From: Pseudomonadota bacterium
GTDB lineage: Bacteria > Pseudomonadota > Alphaproteobacteria > UBA8366
Direction of reading: 5' to 3'
Assembly (NCBI GenBank): GCA_036339585.1
Contig: JAYZAS010000025.1
Span: 1 to 53,948, forward strand
DNA length: 53,948 nt
Below are positions 1 through 9,875 of this stretch, one piece after another (position 1 is the first letter of the stretch; every line of letters begins with the position of its first letter). Position numbers and translations under genes: made by a program. The notes beneath the pieces were generated by a model, which was not told where the DNA came from, ran no database searches, and was given only the letters and a program-made list of their open reading frames with translations.

Positions 1-313
1 ATTTTGCAATATTCTTGTTCAACACTGTTGCAAATCTGTCACATGCATAAAAGATGGCAGGATCAACCGCCCCCCTAGTTCTGAGCCCAATCAGCAAGAT
101 TTTTCTCCAAAACCCCTCAGTTAATAAGCAAATTTGCTCTTGTTTAAAAAAACTTTTTTACATTAACAAAAAGCCCCATTTACATTGTTAATTGAAATTT
201 GTTTAAATTGCTGTACGTGGTTGAATTACTGGTGTTACGCAAAACTTTCAAAATAGAACAGTAACCGCCCGGCCAAATCATTGAATATCCGGGCTTTAAA
301 TAATGGTAGAAGA
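1..313. other. AT-rich non-coding stretch at window start
   Basis: No convincing gene is seen before the YrdC-domain gene. The stretch is rich in A/T runs. A 6-bp inverted repeat, GCCCGG at 267-272 and CCGGGC at 289-294, lies just upstream of the gene and across an in-frame TTG at 281. This makes the TTG a poor candidate for the true start. I see no tRNA or recognisable riboswitch. Confidence 0.5.
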
Positions 314-1099
314 ATGACTAAAACTGTGGCATTCCGCCAATGGAGCGGCAACATAGATCCGAGTGCATTAAAAGTTTTAAGAAAGCCCGGTGGCATCATC
401 GTGAGCCCAACAAAGGTTGGTTATATTATAATGACCACTGATGAACGCGGCCTAGATCGAAAATTTGATGTGAAAGAGCGCGCGCGCAATAAACCGGGTG
501 TAGTTCTCTGTAGTTCGATCAGTCAACTTGAAAAATTAGCCGTGCTTAACGATGAAATACTGAATTTTTATCAGGATCACTGGGACCATGATATACTACT
601 CGGCTGCATCTTGCCTTGGTCTAAATCAGGGAAATCATTTATCCCTGACGACGGCTCCCAGAACTATATGATGGATAAACGCGAGACGAGTTGTTTTGTT
701 ATACGTTTCGGCACACCGTCCGAACAGTTTGCGAAGGTCCTTTGGGAACAAGATAAAAAACTTTGCTTTGCAAGCTCAGCTAACCCATCGGGGCAAGGAA
801 ACCGCGGCGTCATTTCCGGAATTGGATCTAAAATTGAGTCGGGCGTCGATATGATTGTTGCTGCCGATGAATACGTTGCCTCAATTCAGCCTAATAGTAG
901 CGAGAAAACCCGCTATGAGCAGGGTGTTATGATATCAATGGTTGATGAGGAAGGCGTATTAGTACCGGAACAGAAGGGCCAGCGTGGAATTCTTCCAGCT
1001 CCCACTCTTATTCGGAAGGGTCTGAGCGTAGACAAAATCACAAACCTACTTTCTGACCACTTTAATACCTGGGACTTTAGGCAGGGCGCATATTACTAA
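314..1099 (+). CDS. Sua5/YciO/YrdC-domain protein (TsaC-like)
   Basis: This 261-residue protein has a YrdC fold, the family that makes threonylcarbamoyl-AMP from threonine, bicarbonate and ATP for tRNA t6A modification. Visible family marks are the early GGIIVSPTKVGY segment, a basic KERARNKPG segment matching the family K-x-R...KP signature, and SSANPSGQGN matching SxANxSG. It lacks the C-terminal Sua5 domain. Spacing and surrounding residues differ from standard TsaC, so it may be a paralogue with another substrate rather than the housekeeping enzyme. The open frame extends to a TTG at 281. I prefer the ATG at 314 because a hairpin covers the TTG. The gene stands alone, convergent with the SDR gene 8 bases away. 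Confidence 0.7.
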   Translation: MTKTVAFRQWSGNIDPSALKVLRKPGGIIVSPTKVGYIIMTTDERGLDRKFDVKERARNKPGVVLCSSISQLEKLAVLNDEILNFYQDHWDHDILLGCILPWSKSGKSFIPDDGSQNYMMDKRETSCFVIRFGTPSEQFAKVLWEQDKKLCFASSANPSGQGNRGVISGIGSKIESGVDMIVAADEYVASIQPNSSEKTRYEQGVMISMVDEEGVLVPEQKGQRGILPAPTLIRKGLSVDKITNLLSDHFNTWDFRQGAYY

Positions 1100-1107
1100 A
1101 ATAAAAA

Positions 1108-1803
1108 TCAGAAGTTTTCGCACCATGGACGCACCTCAACTTCCCAACTCCATGCACTTCTGTGTTGCTGCAATACCTGAAAATAAGTATCAGCGATTGC
1201 CTCTGGCTTTAGTAGTGCATCTTTCTCGCCATTTATATTACGTGGATCAGCATCCCCAGTAGAAATACCTCCATCTATTACAAAATGAGCGACGTGAATA
1301 TTTTTTGGCGCAAGTTCACGAGCTAAACTTTGGGCAAGCCCCCTTAATCCGAATTTTGAGATCGCGAATGGAGACGATTGTGGATAACCCTTTATACTAG
1401 CAGATGCACCAGTGAAAAAAATGGCACCCCGCCCCAGCCCTAACATTCGTTTGGCAGCCTCCTGGCCAACCATAAAACCACCGTAACATGATGTTAATAT
1501 TGCTTTTTTTACCTCATCGGTTTTGAGCGTTTCTATGGCACCCCGCAGACGTTCGCTTGCATTGAAGAGTACTAACGACAAATCTCCTAATTCAGTGTCC
1601 GTCCAGTTGTAAAGCTCAGAGATCGATTGTGGATCGCTGCAATCACAAGCCTTGCAAATGGCATTGCAATCAGAAGTTATGCTACTGAGCTTATCAATGT
1701 TTCGCGCCGCCAGTGCTACTTTATATCCATTATCAGAAAGACGGCGAGCAAAAGCTGCACTAAGCCCTCTACCCGCGCCCACAATCAATGCACTGTTGGT
1801 CAT
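1108..1803 (-). CDS. SDR-family oxidoreductase with Tyr-to-Phe catalytic substitution
   Basis: A 231-residue short-chain dehydrogenase/reductase. The N-terminal Rossmann motif is GAGRGLS (residues 9-15) and an NAS motif is near residue 81. The catalytic YxxxK motif reads FAISK (residues 146-150): the lysine is kept but the proton-donating tyrosine is phenylalanine. A serine-rich TGASAS segment at 131-136 could hold the catalytic serine. I believe related alphaproteobacterial proteins share FxxxK and an IDGGI-like segment, so this may be a family trait rather than a mutation. The start ATG overlaps the stop of the upstream nitroreductase gene by 4 bases, so the two are probably translated together. 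The substrate is unknown, and classical dehydrogenase activity is doubtful. Confidence 0.8.
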   Translation of the reverse strand: MTNSALIVGAGRGLSAAFARRLSDNGYKVALAARNIDKLSSITSDCNAICKACDCSDPQSISELYNWTDTELGDLSLVLFNASERLRGAIETLKTDEVKKAILTSCYGGFMVGQEAAKRMLGLGRGAIFFTGASASIKGYPQSSPFAISKFGLRGLAQSLARELAPKNIHVAHFVIDGGISTGDADPRNINGEKDALLKPEAIADTYFQVLQQHRSAWSWEVEVRPWCENF

Positions 1804-2555
1804 ACTGATACTTCTTCATCATAAAATTGAAAGTTTGCGAAGCTGGATAATGGTTCCCGCTGAGGTCGATATTTATTCACTTTTTGTTTGAGGTCGGCAT
1901 AACCAATCGCCATGCCGCAGACCACGGTTTCATCATCCGGTATCCCAAGGTGTTCTCTGATGATCTCATGGTAGTCGCCGAACGCTGCTTGCGCACAAGT
2001 ATGCAATCCATGTCCACTAGCCGACACCATAATTGTTTGCAAAAACATTGCTAGATCCATCCAGCTGCCAATTTCAAGGTCGTTGTGAATTGAGAATATC
2101 ATCCCAACTGGTGCGTCAAAAAACTTATAATTACGGGCCCGCTGACGACGCATTCTTTCAGTTTCTCCTTTTGCAATACCTAACGTCTGATAAAGCCCAA
2201 TACCGCAGGCTCTCCGTCGTGCTTTGTAAGGCTCGAAAAACTCATCCGGGTAGTACTTCCAACTTCTTTCGTTACCATTGTCACCGGAAAAGAAAGCCTC
2301 ACAGATTGCATCGGAAAGTCTTTGACGGGCACTTCCCGCTAACACCGTAACTTTCCATGGCTGCATATTTGATCCGCTTGGGGCATACGCCGCAACAGAA
2401 AGAATTTGTTTTATAAGACTGTGCTCAACTGGGGTTGATAAAAATGCACGTGTTGAGCCACGACTCACGATCGCCCTGTCAACCAAATTCAAAGTATCCA
2501 GACAATCATTATCATTGGGGTCTATTTTATTTTCATTTTCGGCCGTACTTGACAT
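1800..2555 (-). CDS. Nitroreductase-family FMN oxidoreductase
   Basis: A 251-residue member of the nitroreductase superfamily, which are FMN-dependent NAD(P)H oxidoreductases acting on quinones, nitroaromatics or enones. The N-terminal SRGSTRAF segment matches the conserved RRSxRxF flavin-binding region. It is followed by the typical AAYAPSGSNMQPWK segment (about residues 56-69). The C-terminal part carries the family's VVCGMAIGYAD-like motif. It is the first gene of a two-gene unit with the SDR, overlapping it by 4 bases. An SDR with a flavin reductase suggests stepwise reduction of one small molecule, but the substrate cannot be told from sequence. Confidence 0.85.
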   Translation of the reverse strand: MSSTAENENKIDPNDNDCLDTLNLVDRAIVSRGSTRAFLSTPVEHSLIKQILSVAAYAPSGSNMQPWKVTVLAGSARQRLSDAICEAFFSGDNGNERSWKYYPDEFFEPYKARRRACGIGLYQTLGIAKGETERMRRQRARNYKFFDAPVGMIFSIHNDLEIGSWMDLAMFLQTIMVSASGHGLHTCAQAAFGDYHEIIREHLGIPDDETVVCGMAIGYADLKQKVNKYRPQREPLSSFANFQFYDEEVSV

Positions 2556-2838
2556 TACTTCCCTTTACTTATTTAATAGAAATAGAATTACAGTAATACC
2601 AATACTTTGAAGACAGTTCATAATATTTGATATTTATAACTCAATCATCACAATGCTTATAACTATAAAATTAATTTATGCTTTAACACATTCGTAGGTG
2701 TGCTGACATGTGAAAACAGTGCAAACGTCGGTAAATGCACAAGAAGCCAGTCACAGGGTATAAAGCGGTTTTTTGAGTAAATTGTTTTTGTAATGCGCAT
2801 ATGCAGAAAAATACGGAGACGATCGAACAGGATTTCAG

Positions 2839-3453
2839 ATGACAAAGCCACGTAAAACATTAACCAATACGTTTCATGCAGTCGCTTTGGTCCTATTGGT
2901 CACGTTGGTAGCCTGCAGGTCAGCGCCATTAGTCCCCACAGCACCAGGGACTACTGGAAGTATAACACGTTCAAGTTTCCAACCCACAACTGATATACCA
3001 ATACCCAACGGCGCTCGATTTGATGCAGACGCATCACTCGTGCTCAGTAGCAAAGATTACTGGACCGGACGCCTTGTTCTCGATGCAGATCAGAGTATTA
3101 GTCAGATTTTTGCATTTTATCAGCAGCAGATGCCCCAGCTAAATTGGAAACCTGTTGCCAGCGTTTTATCTACAACAAGCGTCCTCACATTCATTCGAAA
3201 AAATAGAACAGCGACCGTTCAAATCACCCCAAAGAACTGGAGGGGTTCGGAAATTTCCATTACCGTTGCCATTCGCGACCCGGATGCACCAGGTGGCGCT
3301 GAAACGGGCCCTATGCCGATGCCAGGAACTAGTAATCTTCAGTTAGACCCGCCAAGCAAACCAGTCTCATCCATTCAAAACCCCATACCCACACCCGTTA
3401 CTCCTGCCGCCGACGCACCAAAATTTCAACAACAAATTCCTCGGGTATATTGA
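2839..3453 (+). CDS. Small proline-rich lipoprotein of unknown function
   Basis: I do not recognise the family. The 204-residue protein begins with a basic stretch and a hydrophobic segment ending LLVTLVAC (cysteine at about residue 26). This is a good lipobox, so it is probably an acylated envelope lipoprotein. The middle (about residues 50-145) is a compact globular region. The last 50 residues are rich in Pro, Thr and Ala and look disordered. A CAGGA element lies about 6 bases before the ATG. The gene diverges from the nitroreductase gene across a 283-base intergenic region in which I see no other gene. Confidence 0.6.
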   Translation: MTKPRKTLTNTFHAVALVLLVTLVACRSAPLVPTAPGTTGSITRSSFQPTTDIPIPNGARFDADASLVLSSKDYWTGRLVLDADQSISQIFAFYQQQMPQLNWKPVASVLSTTSVLTFIRKNRTATVQITPKNWRGSEISITVAIRDPDAPGGAETGPMPMPGTSNLQLDPPSKPVSSIQNPIPTPVTPAADAPKFQQQIPRVY

Positions 3454-3592
3454 AAGTTAAAAGTATGGTGCTCAACGCCGCTGAATGAGTTGTTTGACGC
3501 CTAGGTGTAAACTAATGAGTACTTTTTTTACGCAGGAATTCAAAATTATGATCGAAGTAATAACTACGTTTTTAAGAAACTAGATTGTCCAG

Positions 3593-4204
3593 CTATCTGA
3601 GAATAACATCCACGCGTGTTGTTGTTCTGCCAAACTTTTTGATCAGAGGGGGAATCATTTGCCTCAATAGCTCCCTCTTCCTCCAACCTTTTAAACTGGC
3701 TATAGCTCTCCCCCGCCACACACAACTTAAATCATTGATGTCGCTCACCTCAATTACCAACCGAAGATAGGTAGCCAGAGTTTGATGTGCACGCACCCCC
3801 CTTGCCCCCCCTAGAACACTATTGGAATTGCTTCGCCACAAATGAACGAACACTTCGTTTCCAGCCCAGCTCTTACTATGAGCTTCGACCATACCTGTTT
3901 TGGGCGCGCTATCATTTATTTGCTCAATCTCTGTACGGTAAAGAATTCTTAACATCGGTTTGGGATGCAAACTCATTCCCTCAGATTCAAAGGCAGCAGT
4001 GACATAATCTTTTACTGAACGGTCCAAGAGACTATCTGTCTCGGCAACAACTTTGAATGAAGGCCCCGGTGAAATTGACTTACAATTTTCCGATCCTAAA
4101 ATCGCCTGCGCGGAAACACTAACACTGAAGAAGCAGATCAAATGCACCCATACGAGAAAATTTATTGGTTGATGCAGTCTTTCCCTCATGTCTAATGAAT
4201 CCAT
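3593..4204 (-). CDS. Exported hypothetical protein, possibly DUF4136-like
   Basis: A protein of up to 203 residues. A hydrophobic segment at about residues 15-32 ends in VSVSAQA, which looks like a signal peptidase I site. The mature part contains a segment (LVIEVSDINDLSCVWRGRA) that resembles the end of DUF4136-type periplasmic proteins, where a property of a given object is followed by VWRG. This resemblance is weak and is offered only as a lead. An alternative start is the Met at residue 6. It converges with the upstream lipoprotein gene and diverges from the hydroxyacid dehydrogenase gene. No partner suggests a pathway. Confidence 0.5.
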   Translation of the reverse strand: MDSLDMRERLHQPINFLVWVHLICFFSVSVSAQAILGSENCKSISPGPSFKVVAETDSLLDRSVKDYVTAAFESEGMSLHPKPMLRILYRTEIEQINDSAPKTGMVEAHSKSWAGNEVFVHLWRSNSNSVLGGARGVRAHQTLATYLRLVIEVSDINDLSCVWRGRAIASLKGWRKRELLRQMIPPLIKKFGRTTTRVDVILR

Positions 4205-4357
4205 CGTACTAGGTTAATAGGCGAAGTGTGATATCAATATCTCAGACTGCCGTTATGAGCACAATCAACATTTTACCCAAACGATTAAAATTTAATTATA
4301 TTGGTTATCAAAAGAATAATTAAAACAGTAAATTAAATAATATTTTTGAGAGTTAAC

Positions 4358-5341
4358 ATGAGCAAAAAAGTATTAATTACTGCTGACGGCATTGGTCAGG
4401 AAGGTTTAAAATATTTTAAACAAAAAGGTGTGGTAGTTTTTGATTCCAATAACCCGTCTCCAGTAGAAGAATTGATTGAGACAGCCAGTTCCCAGCAAGT
4501 TGATGCCATAGTTGTGCGCCGAGCGTCTATCACGGCTGCTGTTATGGATGCCTCCTCAAAACTCAAAGGTATAATAAAGGTTGGCGCAGGGCTTGATTCC
4601 ATTGACGTCAATGCTGCCACCGAACGTGGCATCGTAGTTTGCAATGGTGCGGGCTTAAATGCTCAGGCCACTGCAGAGCTCGCTTTCTCTCTTATTTTAG
4701 CGGTCACGCGCAAAATAGTGCCCTTGGCGCATGAGATGCGGGAAGGAATTTGGTCACAGAATGAGTACTGTGTCGCTGGATTGTCGGGGCAAACTCTCGG
4801 AATTGTTGGTCTTGGACATATAGGAAGGATTGTTGCATCGATGGCTCGCCCTTTTGGTGTGAAACTTTGTGCCTTCAGCCCCAATGCTCCAGAGGAAGCT
4901 TTCGGTACTGATATAAAGTGTATGAATACCATTGACGAACTCCTTCGGATTTCTGATATCGTAAGTGTCCATGCGCCTGGCCGGCAGCAGTACCGTCATT
5001 TATTCAATGAGACGACATTTGCAATGATGAAACCAACGGCTTACTTCATCAATAATGGGCGCGGCTCGATTGTTGATGAACTAGCTTTAGCCGCTGCTCT
5101 TTCAAAAGGAATAATTGCCGGAGCCGGCTTAGATGTTTTTGACCCGGAGCCGCCCGCACCTGACAATCCACTGCTACGCGCGCCTAATTTGGTCATGACG
5201 CCCCACGTTTCATCCCGTACCCTCAATGTAATCGAAACTACTGCCCGCCAAGCAGCCATAAACGCGTGCCTGATTATCGATGGGGAAAAACCAGCGCAAA
5301 AGTTTCTAGTTAATCCAGAAGTTTACAACGGTACCCAGTAA
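4358..5341 (+). CDS. D-2-hydroxyacid dehydrogenase (SerA-like)
   Basis: An NAD-dependent D-isomer-specific 2-hydroxyacid dehydrogenase of 327 residues. The nucleotide-binding loop is GIVGLGHIG. The catalytic trio is present: Arg in NNGRGSIVDE, Glu in DVFDPEPP and His in TPHVSS. No ACT or regulatory domain follows, so it is not a full-length SerA. Phosphoglycerate, glyoxylate/hydroxypyruvate or another 2-keto acid are all possible substrates. The frame opens at a TTG at 4346, but the ATG at 4358 is better placed after a TTGAGAG ribosome-binding element. It is a single gene with an AT-rich upstream region and 214 empty bases downstream. Confidence 0.85.
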   Translation: MSKKVLITADGIGQEGLKYFKQKGVVVFDSNNPSPVEELIETASSQQVDAIVVRRASITAAVMDASSKLKGIIKVGAGLDSIDVNAATERGIVVCNGAGLNAQATAELAFSLILAVTRKIVPLAHEMREGIWSQNEYCVAGLSGQTLGIVGLGHIGRIVASMARPFGVKLCAFSPNAPEEAFGTDIKCMNTIDELLRISDIVSVHAPGRQQYRHLFNETTFAMMKPTAYFINNGRGSIVDELALAAALSKGIIAGAGLDVFDPEPPAPDNPLLRAPNLVMTPHVSSRTLNVIETTARQAAINACLIIDGEKPAQKFLVNPEVYNGTQ

Positions 5342-5555
5342 AATCGCATGCCTTTTTACTCAAGTTATTACTGATGCTAGGCGACTAACGACAGAAATAA
5401 ACAAGGATGGCGTTAGAGTAACGTTTAGGCCACCTCCTTAAAGCAGCTTTTAGCAATAGCAGATAGATCGAATTCAAACGCTACAAAAGGCTTGAGAGAG
5501 TTAACGGAACATCATCTAAATTAAAAAATTTGCAATTTTTAAAACGCCCAACGCG

Positions 5556-6062
5556 CTATTCGTTGGAAAATTTCTCTCGCATGGCAATCGCAACCTCAGC
5601 CGGGACAAACTGCTCAATATCGCCACCAAGTTGGCATATTTCCTTCACCAAACTAGAGGCTACAAATAAGTAATTCTCACTGGCCATTAAGAATACCGTC
5701 TCAACTTTATCCTCAAGCTTACGGTTCATTGAGGCCATCTGAAACTCGTAATCAAAATCTGAAACAGCACGTAAACCGCGTATTAGCATACTGGCACCAC
5801 ATTCAACCGCAGTTTCCACTAATAACCCTTGAACGCCTCGCGCCTCTATTTTAATACCATACTTGTCAGCCAGCGGTGCGGTCTGCTCCTGAACCATTGC
5901 CACGCGCTCTTTGAAAGAGAAAACAGGTGATTTACTAACATTTATAGCAACTGCAATAATCAGGCGATCAACAAGATGTGCTGCCGCACGCTCAACAATA
6001 TCCAAATGTCCATTGGTGATTGGATCGAATGTCCCGGGATAAAGCCCCACTCGCTCGACCAT
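5556..6062 (-). CDS. coaD: Phosphopantetheine adenylyltransferase
   Basis: CoaD transfers AMP from ATP to 4'-phosphopantetheine, the penultimate step of coenzyme A synthesis. The 168-residue protein has the nucleotidyltransferase motif YPGTFDPITNGHLD with TxGH at its end. It also has RGLRAVSDFDYEFQMA, and a late SSLVKEICQLGG segment where most homologues have ISSTxVKE. The frame stays open upstream, but the ATG at 6062 gives the family length and lies one base after the gyrA stop (TGA-T-ATG). This implies translational coupling to gyrA. The gyrA-coaD pairing is common in alphaproteobacteria. Confidence 0.95.
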   Translation of the reverse strand: MVERVGLYPGTFDPITNGHLDIVERAAAHLVDRLIIAVAINVSKSPVFSFKERVAMVQEQTAPLADKYGIKIEARGVQGLLVETAVECGASMLIRGLRAVSDFDYEFQMASMNRKLEDKVETVFLMASENYLFVASSLVKEICQLGGDIEQFVPAEVAIAMREKFSNE

Positions 6063-6063
6063 A

Positions 6064-8874
6064 TCAGTCTTCCTCACCCAATTCGTTGTGCTGATTGTTT
6101 TCTTGTTTGTTAACACCCACCGGCCCCTCGGCTGTTTCTTTACCACTATTCATGGTATCTTCGGGATTTTCTTCAGGGTCACCCACATCACTAAGCCTCG
6201 CCACTGATACTACTTTTTCATCATCATCAACCTTAAAAACCGATACCCCTTGAGAACCGCGCCCCTTAATCCCAACATCATTAAGCGGGCACCTAATCAG
6301 TTTACCTCCATCAGTCACCAACATTATTTGGTCTTTATCCTCAACTGAGAATGCAGCAACAATCTTAGCCGCAGTGCCTTTACCAATATCCATGTTAGTC
6401 ACGCCTTTTCCACCACGCTTTGCTGGCCTATATTCATAAGCTGAACTTAGCTGACCACGACCATCATTAGAGATAGACAGGATGAATTCCTCCTCCTCGA
6501 GCATTTTCTGAAATCCCTCATTTTCCAAAGCTTTTGCTCGCTCTTGATCCCTTTCCAAATCCTCCTGTTTCCATGCCTCTTTATCGCGCGTTTCCAGCCT
6601 TCGACGAGCTCGAGAGGCTTGTATAAAAACCTCTCTTTGTTCGGCGCTGGTGTCTGTGTGCTGCAAAACAGACATCCAAATTACCTGGTCGTTATCACCG
6701 AGATTTATGCCGCGCACCCCCGTTGAAGTTCGCCCGCTGAAAACACGAACATCAGGTACGGGGAACCGAATACAAATCCCATTTTGCGTGGATAACATAA
6801 TATCCTTGCTTTCATCACATACCCGCGCATTAACAAGACCATCACCATCAGCAAGTTTCATGGCAATTTTTCCGTTAGCTTTAATGTTGGTAAAATCAGA
6901 AAGTTTATTTCGCCGAACATTACCTTTCGATGTCGCAAACATAATCTGCGAGCCATCCCAAGTCGTCTCGTCCTCAGGCAATGGCATAACTGTGGAAATT
7001 ACTTCACCGTCCTTGAGCGGCAAAAGATTAACCATGGCTTTGCCGCGCGCTTGCGGCCCCCCCAGCGGCAACTTGTACACCTTCATTTCAAAGACCATTC
7101 CACGCGATGTAAAGAATAGGACTGGCGTGTGAGTAGATGTAACGAAGACCCTGCTAACAAAATCACCCTCTCGAGTGCTCATGCCAGCGCGCCCCTTGCC
7201 CCCTCGTCGCTGCGCACGATATGTCGAAAGTGGCACGCGTTTGATATATCCACCATGGGTAACAGTCACGACCATATCTTCGCGCTGGATTAAATCTTCG
7301 ATATCGTGTTCAAATTCTACATCGCTGATTTCGGTCCTTCGCTCATCAGCATAAGCATCTTTCATCTCGACTAATTCTGCACGCATTACCTCGAGGAGCA
7401 AAGATCTTGACCCTAAAATTCCCAAATACTTGTTGATTTGAGAAGCCAAATCTTCGGTTTCTCCAATCAATTTATCGCGTTCCATCCCAGTGAGACGTTG
7501 CAAACGTAACTCCAAAATTGCTCGTGCTTGCTCTTCGGAGAATTGATACTTCCCGCCCACAACGGCGTGGCCCGGGTCGTCTATTATTTTTATAAAATCT
7601 TCAACATCGGACGCAGGCCAAGGTGTAGCCATCAAATTTTCCCTCGCCTCCACAGGGTCTTTTGCCTTTCGTATAAGATCAATAACAGGATCAAGATTGC
7701 TAATTGCAACTAAAAGCCCTGCCAAAATATGCGCCCTTTCTCGAGCTTTACTCAACTCATAAATAGTGCGTCTTGTAATTACCTCCTCACGAAACGCAAG
7801 AAAAGCGTCTATGACTTGTTTAATGTTGAGCATCTCTGGCCTGCCGCCATTTAACGCCAACATGTTCACGCCGAAACTTGTTTGGAGTGGGGTAAACCTA
7901 TATAGCTGAGCAAGCACAACTTCTGTCATGGCATCGCGCTTGAGCTCTATGACAACCCGAACCCCTTCGCGGTCAGATTCATCACGGAGGTCTGAAATGC
8001 CCTCCACCGTTTTGTCGCGAACTACCTCTGCAATCCGCTCTAGCATCCGAGATTTATTAACCTGAAAAGGAATTTCAGTAACGACAATTGCCTCTCGATC
8101 TTTGCTTGCCACTTCCGTATGGGTCTTTGCTCGCATTACAACAGAGCCCCGCCCAGTATGAAAAGCAGAATGAATGCCCGTTCGGCCCAGGATTATCCCC
8201 CCGGTTGGGAAGTCTGGCCCTGGAACAATTGTTATCAGGTCGGCAATACTAATTTCGGGATTTTCAATGGTCGCCACACAAGCGTCTATCACCTCACCTA
8301 AATTATGGGGCGGTATATTTGTTGCCATTCCAACAGCAATGCCGCCGGCACCGTTAACCAACATGTTAGGAAAGCGCGCCGGCAAAACAGATGGCTCCTC
8401 AGTTGAGTCATCATAATTAGACTGGAAATCAACTGTGTCCTTGTCAATATCATCCAATAGCGATTCTGCTGCTTTAGCAAGCCGCGCTTCGGTGTACCGC
8501 ATTGCTGCCGGCGGATCGCCATCCATCGATCCAAAATTACCTTGGCCGTCGATTAACTGAAGGCGCATAGAGAAGTCCTGCGCCATTCTTACCATGGCAT
8601 CGTATATGGCTTGATCTCCATGGGGATGATATTTACCCATGACATCACCAACAATCCGAGCAGATTTACGGAACGGTTTAGAAGAGTCGTACCCGTTTTC
8701 TTTCATCGCATAAAGAATTCGCCTATGCACAGGCTTGAGACCATCTCTTACATCAGGCAGTGCACGGCTAACGATTACGCTCATTGCATAATCGAGGTAA
8801 GAGTTACGCATCTCTTCCTCAATCGTAACCTGCATATAAGTACCAGGATTGACGTTTTGCGGCGGTTGGCTCAC
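6064..8874 (-). CDS. gyrA: DNA gyrase subunit A
   Basis: A 936-residue GyrA, the cleavage-religation subunit of gyrase, which introduces negative supercoils. The active-site tyrosine is Y127 in AAMRYTEA. The quinolone-determining region reads [13 protein letters not shown]: Asp92 corresponds to E. coli Asp87, but the position of E. coli Ser83 is Gln88. A charged, coiled-coil-like insert (about residues 730-780) interrupts the C-terminal beta-pinwheel domain. I regard such inserts as typical of alphaproteobacterial GyrA. The last 40 residues are acidic. A 281-base gap separates the start from the HAD-like gene of the mys block. Confidence 0.98.
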   Translation of the reverse strand: MSQPPQNVNPGTYMQVTIEEEMRNSYLDYAMSVIVSRALPDVRDGLKPVHRRILYAMKENGYDSSKPFRKSARIVGDVMGKYHPHGDQAIYDAMVRMAQDFSMRLQLIDGQGNFGSMDGDPPAAMRYTEARLAKAAESLLDDIDKDTVDFQSNYDDSTEEPSVLPARFPNMLVNGAGGIAVGMATNIPPHNLGEVIDACVATIENPEISIADLITIVPGPDFPTGGIILGRTGIHSAFHTGRGSVVMRAKTHTEVASKDREAIVVTEIPFQVNKSRMLERIAEVVRDKTVEGISDLRDESDREGVRVVIELKRDAMTEVVLAQLYRFTPLQTSFGVNMLALNGGRPEMLNIKQVIDAFLAFREEVITRRTIYELSKARERAHILAGLLVAISNLDPVIDLIRKAKDPVEARENLMATPWPASDVEDFIKIIDDPGHAVVGGKYQFSEEQARAILELRLQRLTGMERDKLIGETEDLASQINKYLGILGSRSLLLEVMRAELVEMKDAYADERRTEISDVEFEHDIEDLIQREDMVVTVTHGGYIKRVPLSTYRAQRRGGKGRAGMSTREGDFVSRVFVTSTHTPVLFFTSRGMVFEMKVYKLPLGGPQARGKAMVNLLPLKDGEVISTVMPLPEDETTWDGSQIMFATSKGNVRRNKLSDFTNIKANGKIAMKLADGDGLVNARVCDESKDIMLSTQNGICIRFPVPDVRVFSGRTSTGVRGINLGDNDQVIWMSVLQHTDTSAEQREVFIQASRARRRLETRDKEAWKQEDLERDQERAKALENEGFQKMLEEEEFILSISNDGRGQLSSAYEYRPAKRGGKGVTNMDIGKGTAAKIVAAFSVEDKDQIMLVTDGGKLIRCPLNDVGIKGRGSQGVSVFKVDDDEKVVSVARLSDVGDPEENPEDTMNSGKETAEGPVGVNKQENNQHNELGEED

Positions 8875-9155
8875 ATCATGCCTTCTTATAATTAATTAAC
8901 GACTGAATTACCGTTAAAGACGAGTTGCACGCTATGGCACTCAGCTATTGTTTTCCGCTATTTATTAACACTCGCAAGACATCCCTACAAGCGGTGTAAA
9001 GTTAATATTTATTATTATATAACAATAGCTTATATGTGAAAAAATCGACAAATATGCAATGGTGTGCGAAGATCGGTCATATGATTCGCTTATGCCCGAT
9101 TAACAGAACCGCCACGAAAGTTTCGGACCGGAACTACCATTTGGTAAAATATGAA
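8875..9155. other. Intergenic region upstream of gyrA, downstream of mys block
   Basis: This is 281 bases without a gene. It should hold the gyrA promoter and any terminator for the mys block. The part at about 9000-9050 is very A/T rich. I see no strong hairpin followed by a T run, so termination of the mys transcript is not explained by an obvious intrinsic terminator. Confidence 0.4.
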
Positions 9156-9875
9156 TTAGGTTGTGGCGGAAGCGCCGCAAAATCCTAAATCATTTTGATC
9201 AATGTGAAAATTCTTAAGGCTCGTTAAAACACAAGCAGAACTGGCATAGTTCTGTGATTTCTTGTACTCACCTGGAACGACTAGACACTTAAGGCCGGCC
9301 TTTTCCGCAGAATAAAAGCCACTCTCACTGTCCTCTATTGCAACCGACAAGTGTCTGGGGACCTGCGTTTTTTCTATGGAGTTTAGATAAATTTCCGGGT
9401 CCGGCTTAGACTTAATACAATCATTTTCACTAGTGATCAGATCAAATAGGTTAAAATCTAATTTTCCCTGTAAGGAATTGCTGATCGCATTTATATTTCG
9501 CTGTGACGTAGATGTGATCCAGCATAACATAATTCTATTTTTTGAACATGTGGTCATTAGTTCTGCAACACCCTCACGGGGGAACAAAACCTTCGACTGC
9601 AGTAGTTCTTCAAAAAATTGAGTTTTAAGTACGTGTAAGGCTTTGATACTTTCCTCGTCTAAATTGGTATTACACGACTCGGCGTATCTTTTTAAACGAT
9701 CTTGCCCTCCTGCCTTTACCAGCATTTCCTGGTATTCCTTCAACTCCCAGTTCCATGAAAGACCGTATTCTTTAAATGCTGAGTTGAACGCAAGAAGTTG
9801 CAATTCCGATGTTTCAACAAGTGTTCCTATTGATCCTAAATAGATACACCTTACTTCGCCAAAGGTAATTCGCAT
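9156..9875 (-). CDS. HAD-superfamily (CbbY-like) protein lacking motif I aspartates
   Basis: A 239-residue protein with the layout of a HAD phosphatase of the CbbY/beta-phosphoglucomutase group: helical cap after motif I, then motifs II-IV. Motif I, normally DxDGTL, reads LGSIGTLV (about residues 13-20), so both the nucleophile Asp and the acid/base Asp are missing. Motif II (ITSTSQ, about 120-125), motif III (KSKPDPE, about 155-161) and motif IV (IEDSESG, about 180-186) are intact. I have an unverified impression that similar GSIGTL proteins exist in other alphaproteobacteria. It lies 177 bases downstream of mysD in the same direction, so it may be a last operon member or have its own promoter. 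A role in sugar-phosphate handling for the sunscreen pathway is only inference. Confidence 0.7.
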   Translation of the reverse strand: MRITFGEVRCIYLGSIGTLVETSELQLLAFNSAFKEYGLSWNWELKEYQEMLVKAGGQDRLKRYAESCNTNLDEESIKALHVLKTQFFEELLQSKVLFPREGVAELMTTCSKNRIMLCWITSTSQRNINAISNSLQGKLDFNLFDLITSENDCIKSKPDPEIYLNSIEKTQVPRHLSVAIEDSESGFYSAEKAGLKCLVVPGEYKKSQNYASSACVLTSLKNFHIDQNDLGFCGASATT

